NCBI RefSeq assembly: GCF_049514155.1 | Contig: NZ_JBEKVH010000079.1 | Location: 1 to 17,193 of the forward strand | DNA from: Roseiarcus sp049514155 | GTDB lineage: Bacteria; Pseudomonadota; Alphaproteobacteria; Rhizobiales; Beijerinckiaceae | Length of the DNA: 17,193 bases | Direction: 5' to 3' | Shown: in pieces, positions 13,962-17,193 of the stretch | Position numbering within the stretch: position 1 is the stretch's first letter | Layout of the letters: every line of letters starts with the position of its first letter | Notes under the pieces: model-generated | Seen by the model: only the letters and a program-made list of their open reading frames with translations | Databases searched by the model: none | What the model was told of the DNA's origin: nothing | Made by a program: the position numbers and the translations under genes

Positions 13962-14375
13962 GTGACCAAGAGCCTCGCCGCCGTCGCCTTCCTCGTCCCC
14001 GACTATGACGACGCGGTCGCTTGGTTTCGCGGCGCGCTCGGCTTCGACCTGATCGAAGACGCGCCGCTCGGCGCCGACAGGCGCTGGATCGTCGTCGCGC
14101 CGCCGGGCGGCGCAGGCGCGCGGCTCGTGCTCGCCAGGGCCGCCGACGCGCGCCAGCGCGCGGCGATCGGCGCGGCGGCGGGCGGGCGCGTCGCCTACTT
14201 TCTCGAGACCGACGACTTCGCCCGCGATCATGCGGCGATGAGCGCGCGCGGGGTGCGCTTTCTCGAATCGCCGCGGCGCGAGGCTTACGGCGTCGTCGCA
14301 GTCTTCGCCGATCCCTGGGGCGGCCGCTGGGATCTGCTGCAGCCGGCCACGCGCCAAGCGACGGCGACGCCATGA
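13962..14375 (+). CDS. VOC (glyoxalase-like) family protein
   Basis: This is a 137-residue single-domain VOC protein. It starts with SLAAVAFLVPDYDDAVAWFRGALGFDLIED, the common opening of the fold, and ends FADPWGGRWDLLQP, the closing strand motif. The FLVPD segment lacks the usual metal-binding His, and the final motif has Asp where the ligand Glu is often found. Metal binding and activity are therefore uncertain. The GTG start is 10 nt after the previous stop, with no strong ribosome site, so translation is probably coupled. The TGA overlaps the ATG of the next gene (ATGA). A protein of this type next to the AI-2E permease is, to my memory, common in Hyphomicrobiales. Confidence 0.88.
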   Translation: MTKSLAAVAFLVPDYDDAVAWFRGALGFDLIEDAPLGADRRWIVVAPPGGAGARLVLARAADARQRAAIGAAAGGRVAYFLETDDFARDHAAMSARGVRFLESPRREAYGVVAVFADPWGGRWDLLQPATRQATATP

Positions 14376-15475
14376 CCCTCGAACGCCAGATCCTCGTATG
14401 GGCGGTCGCGCTGGCGGCGATCGGCTATCTCCTCTACCTGCTCGGCGGCGCGGTCGCGCCGTTCGCCGCCGGCATCGCGCTCGGCTATCTGCTCGATCCG
14501 GTGGTGCGGCGCATGCAGGGCTTCGGCCTCAGTCGCTTCGTCGCCTCGCTGATCATCCTCGTCGTTTTCATCGTCGTCGCCGCGCTGTTGTTGCTGGTCG
14601 CCGCGCCGGCGCTGGCGACCCAGTTCGCCAGCTTCGCCCAGAAACTGCCGGGTTACGCGATGCGGCTGCAGGCGCTCGTGGTCGAGCAAAGCAACGCGCT
14701 GCTCGATCGCTATGGCGGCGAATGGCGCGCTTCCGGCTGGACGATCTCCGGCGACCAGATCCAGAAGTCGGTCGGCGACTTCGTCGCGCAAGGGGCGCAA
14801 TGGCTGCTCAACTTTCTGCGTTCGCTTGTCTCCGGCGGCGCGGCGATCTTCAGCTTCCTGTCGTTCCTCATCATCACGCCGGTCGTCGCCTTCTACATGC
14901 TGGTTGACTGGAACAAGATGGTGGCGACGATCGACGGCTGGCTGCCGTTGCAGCACCGCGACGCGCTGAGGGCGATCGCGACCGAGGTCAATCATGCGCT
15001 CGCCGGCTTCATCCGCGGCCAGTCGCTGGTCTGCCTGTTCCTCGGCCTGTGGTACGGGATCGGACTGACGCTGATCGGTCTCGATTTCGGCTTCCTGATC
15101 GGCGTCATCGCCGGCGTGCTGAGCTTCATTCCCTACATCGGTTCGCTGACCGCGCTGGTGCTGTCGATCGGCGTCAGCCTGGTCCAGGGCTGGCCGAGCC
15201 TGACCCTGTTCATCGAGGCTTTGGCCGTCGTGCTGGTCGGCCAGTTCTTCGAAGGCAACGTGATCTCGCCCAAGCTGGTCGGCGGATCGATCGGGCTGCA
15301 TCCGGTGTGGTTGATGTTCGCGCTGTTCGCCTTCGGCGAATTGTTCGGCTTCACCGGCCTGCTGATCGCGGTGCCGGCGGCGGCGGCGCTGGGCGTTCTC
15401 GCCCGCCACCTGATCGGCCTCTACCTCAAGAGCCCGCTCTATGGCGGCGGAACGGGACCGCAGGGGACCTCGTGA
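14372..15475 (+). CDS. AI-2E family (PerM-like) transporter
   Basis: This 367-residue inner-membrane protein belongs to the AI-2E/PerM exporter family; substrates differ and are often unknown. Two hydrophobic segments lie within 7-42 and one at 56-82. A soluble stretch (about 83-150) is followed by helices from about 155-178 and 217-345. The family signatures TPVVAFYMLVDW (169-180), SFIPYIGS (251-258) and FFEGNVISPKLVGGSIGLHPVW (292-313) are all present. It is coupled to its neighbours by 4-nt overlaps on both sides: ATGA with the VOC gene and GTGA with hdaA. The pairing of this permease with hdaA recurs in alphaproteobacteria, but no functional link is visible in the sequence. Confidence 0.93.
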   Translation: MTLERQILVWAVALAAIGYLLYLLGGAVAPFAAGIALGYLLDPVVRRMQGFGLSRFVASLIILVVFIVVAALLLLVAAPALATQFASFAQKLPGYAMRLQALVVEQSNALLDRYGGEWRASGWTISGDQIQKSVGDFVAQGAQWLLNFLRSLVSGGAAIFSFLSFLIITPVVAFYMLVDWNKMVATIDGWLPLQHRDALRAIATEVNHALAGFIRGQSLVCLFLGLWYGIGLTLIGLDFGFLIGVIAGVLSFIPYIGSLTALVLSIGVSLVQGWPSLTLFIEALAVVLVGQFFEGNVISPKLVGGSIGLHPVWLMFALFAFGELFGFTGLLIAVPAAAALGVLARHLIGLYLKSPLYGGGTGPQGTS

Positions 15476-16158
15476 CCGCGACGCCGCGCCAGCTCGTCCT
15501 CGATTGGCCGCACGCGCCGAGCTTCGCGCGCGAGGACTTTCTCGAGGCGGCGGGCAATTCCCAGGCGCTGAAGACGATCCTCGCCTGGCCCGACTGGCCG
15601 ACGCGGACGCTGATGCTGATCGGCCCGAGCGGCGCCGGCAAGAGCCATCTGGCGACGATCTGGGCCCGCCAGGCGAACGCGCGCGCCGTCGACGCGGCTT
15701 CGCTGACGCGCGACGCGCTCGGCGAACTCGCCGAGGCGAAGGCGCTGCTGATCGAAGACGCCGATCGTAGCGGCGCCGACGAGGCAGCCCTGTTTCATCT
15801 CGTCAATCTCGCGCGCGAGCGGGGCGTCGACGCGCTGATCACCGCGCGCGCGCCGCCCGACGCCTGGGGGCTGAGAACGGCCGACCTGCTGTCGCGGCTG
15901 CGCCTGGCGCCGATCGTCGAGCTCGGCGCGCCCGACTTCGAGTTGACCCAGGCGGTGCTGGTCAAGCTGTTCAACGACCGCCAGCTCGCGGTCGACCCGG
16001 CGCTGATCGGCTATGTCGCGCTGAGGATCGAGCGTTCGCTCGACGCGGCGCGGGCGCTGGTCGCTGCGCTCGATCGCGAGGCTTTGGCTCGAGGCGGACC
16101 GGTCACCCGGGCGATGGCCGCTCGGCTTTTGCGCGACGAAGATCAACAAGCGCCTTGA
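15472..16158 (+). CDS. hdaA: DnaA regulatory inactivator HdaA
   Basis: HdaA works with the DNA sliding clamp to stimulate ATP hydrolysis by DnaA, preventing a second round of replication initiation. The 228-residue protein opens with RQLVLDWPH (6-14), whose QLVLDW fits a clamp-binding motif. It then has Walker A GPSGAGKSHL (51-60), Walker B-like ALLIEDAD (91-98), the Arg-containing LLSRLRLAP (139-147) and the sensor-2 region RIERSLDAAR (185-194). There is no DNA-binding domain IV, which separates it from DnaA. The GTG start overlaps the permease stop. In many relatives ppk follows hdaA directly; here a small secreted protein follows instead. A new promoter begins at its stop codon. Confidence 0.93.
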   Translation: MTATPRQLVLDWPHAPSFAREDFLEAAGNSQALKTILAWPDWPTRTLMLIGPSGAGKSHLATIWARQANARAVDAASLTRDALGELAEAKALLIEDADRSGADEAALFHLVNLARERGVDALITARAPPDAWGLRTADLLSRLRLAPIVELGAPDFELTQAVLVKLFNDRQLAVDPALIGYVALRIERSLDAARALVAALDREALARGGPVTRAMAARLLRDEDQQAP

Positions 16159-16183
16159 CCCTGTCACAAAGGCGGCGTTGAAT
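16155..16183 (+). promoter_or_regulatory. Candidate sigma-70 promoter overlapping the hdaA stop
   Basis: TTGACC (16155-16160) and TTGAAT (16178-16183) match 5/6 and 4/6 of the consensus with exactly 17 nt between. The -35 box includes the hdaA stop codon. Transcription would start near 16190 and give a leader of about 65 nt ahead of the 80-aa gene. This is the best-matching promoter in the window. Confidence 0.55.
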
Positions 16184-16254
16184 GCCCGCGCTAGCCGGGG
16201 AAGACGCCGGAAGGCGCTTCATCCGACAAGCAAAACGAACGGGAGGAGGCTGTC

Positions 16255-16497
16255 ATGTTACGGCCGTTCCTGTTGGCGTTGATCGTCGTCGGCGCGGGCG
16301 CCTCGAGCGTCGGCGAAGTCACTCAACCCTCCGACGTCGCGACTTGGCGTTGGCAGGTCGCCACCATCCTCGATGCGCAGCGCGGCGAAGCCGATTCTGC
16401 GCTCGTCTCGCCTGCCGCCGCCGGCGCCTACGACCAGCATTACCAACGCTATGACGGCCAGGGCCAGCCGGCGCCCGCAACGACGGTCAACCACTGA
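16255..16497 (+). CDS. Small exported hypothetical protein, 80 aa
   Basis: I do not recognise this protein. It has a short hydrophobic N-terminus (MLRPFLLALIVVGAGASS) that looks like a signal peptide, with cleavage likely near residue 17-20, so the mature part of about 60 residues is probably periplasmic. The rest is polar and Gln/Tyr/Ala-rich, with QRYDGQGQPAPATTVNH at the end and no Cys. The ribosome site GGGAGGAGG, 5 nt before the ATG, is the strongest in the window and suggests high expression. It has its own promoter-like sequence at the hdaA stop. It lies 79 nt before the molybdopterin oxidoreductase; co-transcription is possible, but no link is visible. Confidence 0.75.
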   Translation: MLRPFLLALIVVGAGASSVGEVTQPSDVATWRWQVATILDAQRGEADSALVSPAAAGAYDQHYQRYDGQGQPAPATTVNH

Positions 16498-16576
16498 GCT
16501 TCGCTGCCGCCGGCGCGGATTTTCGTCGCCGCGTCCAAGACTTGTCGCATTCAGCCGGCTCTGCCAGAGTGCGGCG

Positions 16577-17193
16577 ATGGATTTTTCTGTCGCCGACTCT
16601 CCCGCCGGAATCGTCCGGCGGCCTTCGGTTTGCCCGCATGATTGCCCGTCAGTCTGCGCGCTCGACGTCGAGGTGATCGACGGCAAGCGCATCGGGCGCG
16701 TGCGCGGCGCCGAAGAGCAGCGCTACACCGCCGGCGTCGTCTGCGCCAAGGTCGCGCGCTACGCCGAGCGCGTCCACCATCCCGACCGCCTGACCCGGCC
16801 GCTCATGCGCGTCGGGCCGAAAGGCTCGGGCCAGTTCGCGCCGATCGGTTGGGACGAAGCGCTCGACCGCGTCGCCGAGCGCTTCCTCGACGCCGAGCGC
16901 CGCCTCGGCGCTGAAAGCGTGTGGCCGTATTTTTACTCGGGCACGATGGGCCTCGTCATGCGCGACGGGCTCGAGCGCCTGACCCACGCCAAGCGCTATT
17001 CGCGCTTCTTCGGCACGATTTGCGTCGGCGTCGCCTGGCCGGGCTATCTCGCCGGCGCCGGCCGCATATCCGGCGCCGACCCGCGCGAAATGGCGAAGTC
17101 CGACGTCGTCGTCATCTGGGGCACCAACGCCGTCGCGACCCAGGTCAACGTGATGACCCACGCGACGCGGGCGCGCAAGGAGCGCGGCGCGAA
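16577..17193 (+). CDS. Molybdopterin oxidoreductase with N-terminal 4Fe-4S site (gene runs off the right edge)
   Basis: The first 205 codons of a Mo-bisMGD enzyme of the DMSO-reductase superfamily are visible. Four Cys, C19-x3-C23-x3-C27-x28-C56 (CPHDCPSVC, then VCAKVARYAERVHHPDRLTRP), form the 4Fe-4S binding site. It is followed by the typical start of the Mo-cofactor domain (APIGWDEALDRVAERF, VWPYFYSGTMG, DVVVIWGTN). There is no twin-arginine signal, so the enzyme should be cytoplasmic, unlike many respiratory members. Substrate cannot be told from this part; the residue binding Mo lies in or beyond the region near 140-150, where ICVGVAWPG shows Cys as a candidate. The ATG has only a weak ribosome site (AGAG). 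It is truncated by the window, not by mutation. Confidence 0.9.
   Translation, partial: MDFSVADSPAGIVRRPSVCPHDCPSVCALDVEVIDGKRIGRVRGAEEQRYTAGVVCAKVARYAERVHHPDRLTRPLMRVGPKGSGQFAPIGWDEALDRVAERFLDAERRLGAESVWPYFYSGTMGLVMRDGLERLTHAKRYSRFFGTICVGVAWPGYLAGAGRISGADPREMAKSDVVVIWGTNAVATQVNVMTHATRARKERGA

Noticed and set aside
14285..15409. 374-codon minus-strand open frame over the permease
   Set aside because: Antisense to a clear AI-2E family protein; Gln/Arg/Asp-rich shadow.
16155..16175. Possible Pho box in TTGACCCTGTCACAAAG near the hdaA stop
   Set aside because: Only one half resembles CTGTCAT and the expected 11-bp repeat spacing is absent.

Overview
The window is a dense, GC-rich stretch of chromosome with very strong third-position GC in the real genes. 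Gene content and order (HdaA, an AI-2E family permease, purMN, Ppx/Ppk, SufB-first suf operon, CIO-type CydAB, a TTAA-N7-TTAA CtrA-like box with GANTC sites) point to an alphaproteobacterium, most likely Hyphomicrobiales (Beijerinckiaceae/Methylocystaceae/Rhodoblastus-like). The family-level placement is inference only. Twenty protein genes are called, two of them cut by the window ends. I saw no tRNA, rRNA, CRISPR or insertion sequence.

Left half, all on the minus strand and read right to left: cydA-cydB (S-type/CIO-like quinol oxidase), purM-purN (purine synthesis), ppk1, ppx (polyphosphate synthesis and degradation), a HerA-like ATPase, a small VOC protein, and the 5' end of sufB (Fe-S assembly). 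The genes are tightly packed, with 4-bp overlaps at cydA/cydB and purM/purN. The most striking point is that purN has no stop codon. Its frame stays open through a 57-codon linker into ppk1, giving one 972-residue PurN-Ppk reading frame.

Middle (10.66-13.4 kb), an accessory-looking island of short genes: a 108-aa unknown protein divergent from cydA, a PPK2-family polyphosphate kinase, a 73-aa unknown protein behind an intergenic region with a CtrA-like box and paired GANTC sites, and a secreted Gly/His/Trp-rich protein with four perfect 15-bp repeats.

Right half, plus strand: a tightly coupled operon of CDP-alcohol phosphatidyltransferase, VOC protein, AI-2E family permease and hdaA (replication-initiation control). 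It is followed by a small exported protein with its own good promoter and the 5' end of a molybdopterin oxidoreductase. From memory, many alphaproteobacteria have hdaA followed directly by ppk-ppx. Here ppk-ppx sits behind purN on the other strand, so a rearrangement could have created the purN-ppk junction. With ppk1, ppx and ppk2 inside about 10 kb, polyphosphate metabolism is the functional theme of the window.
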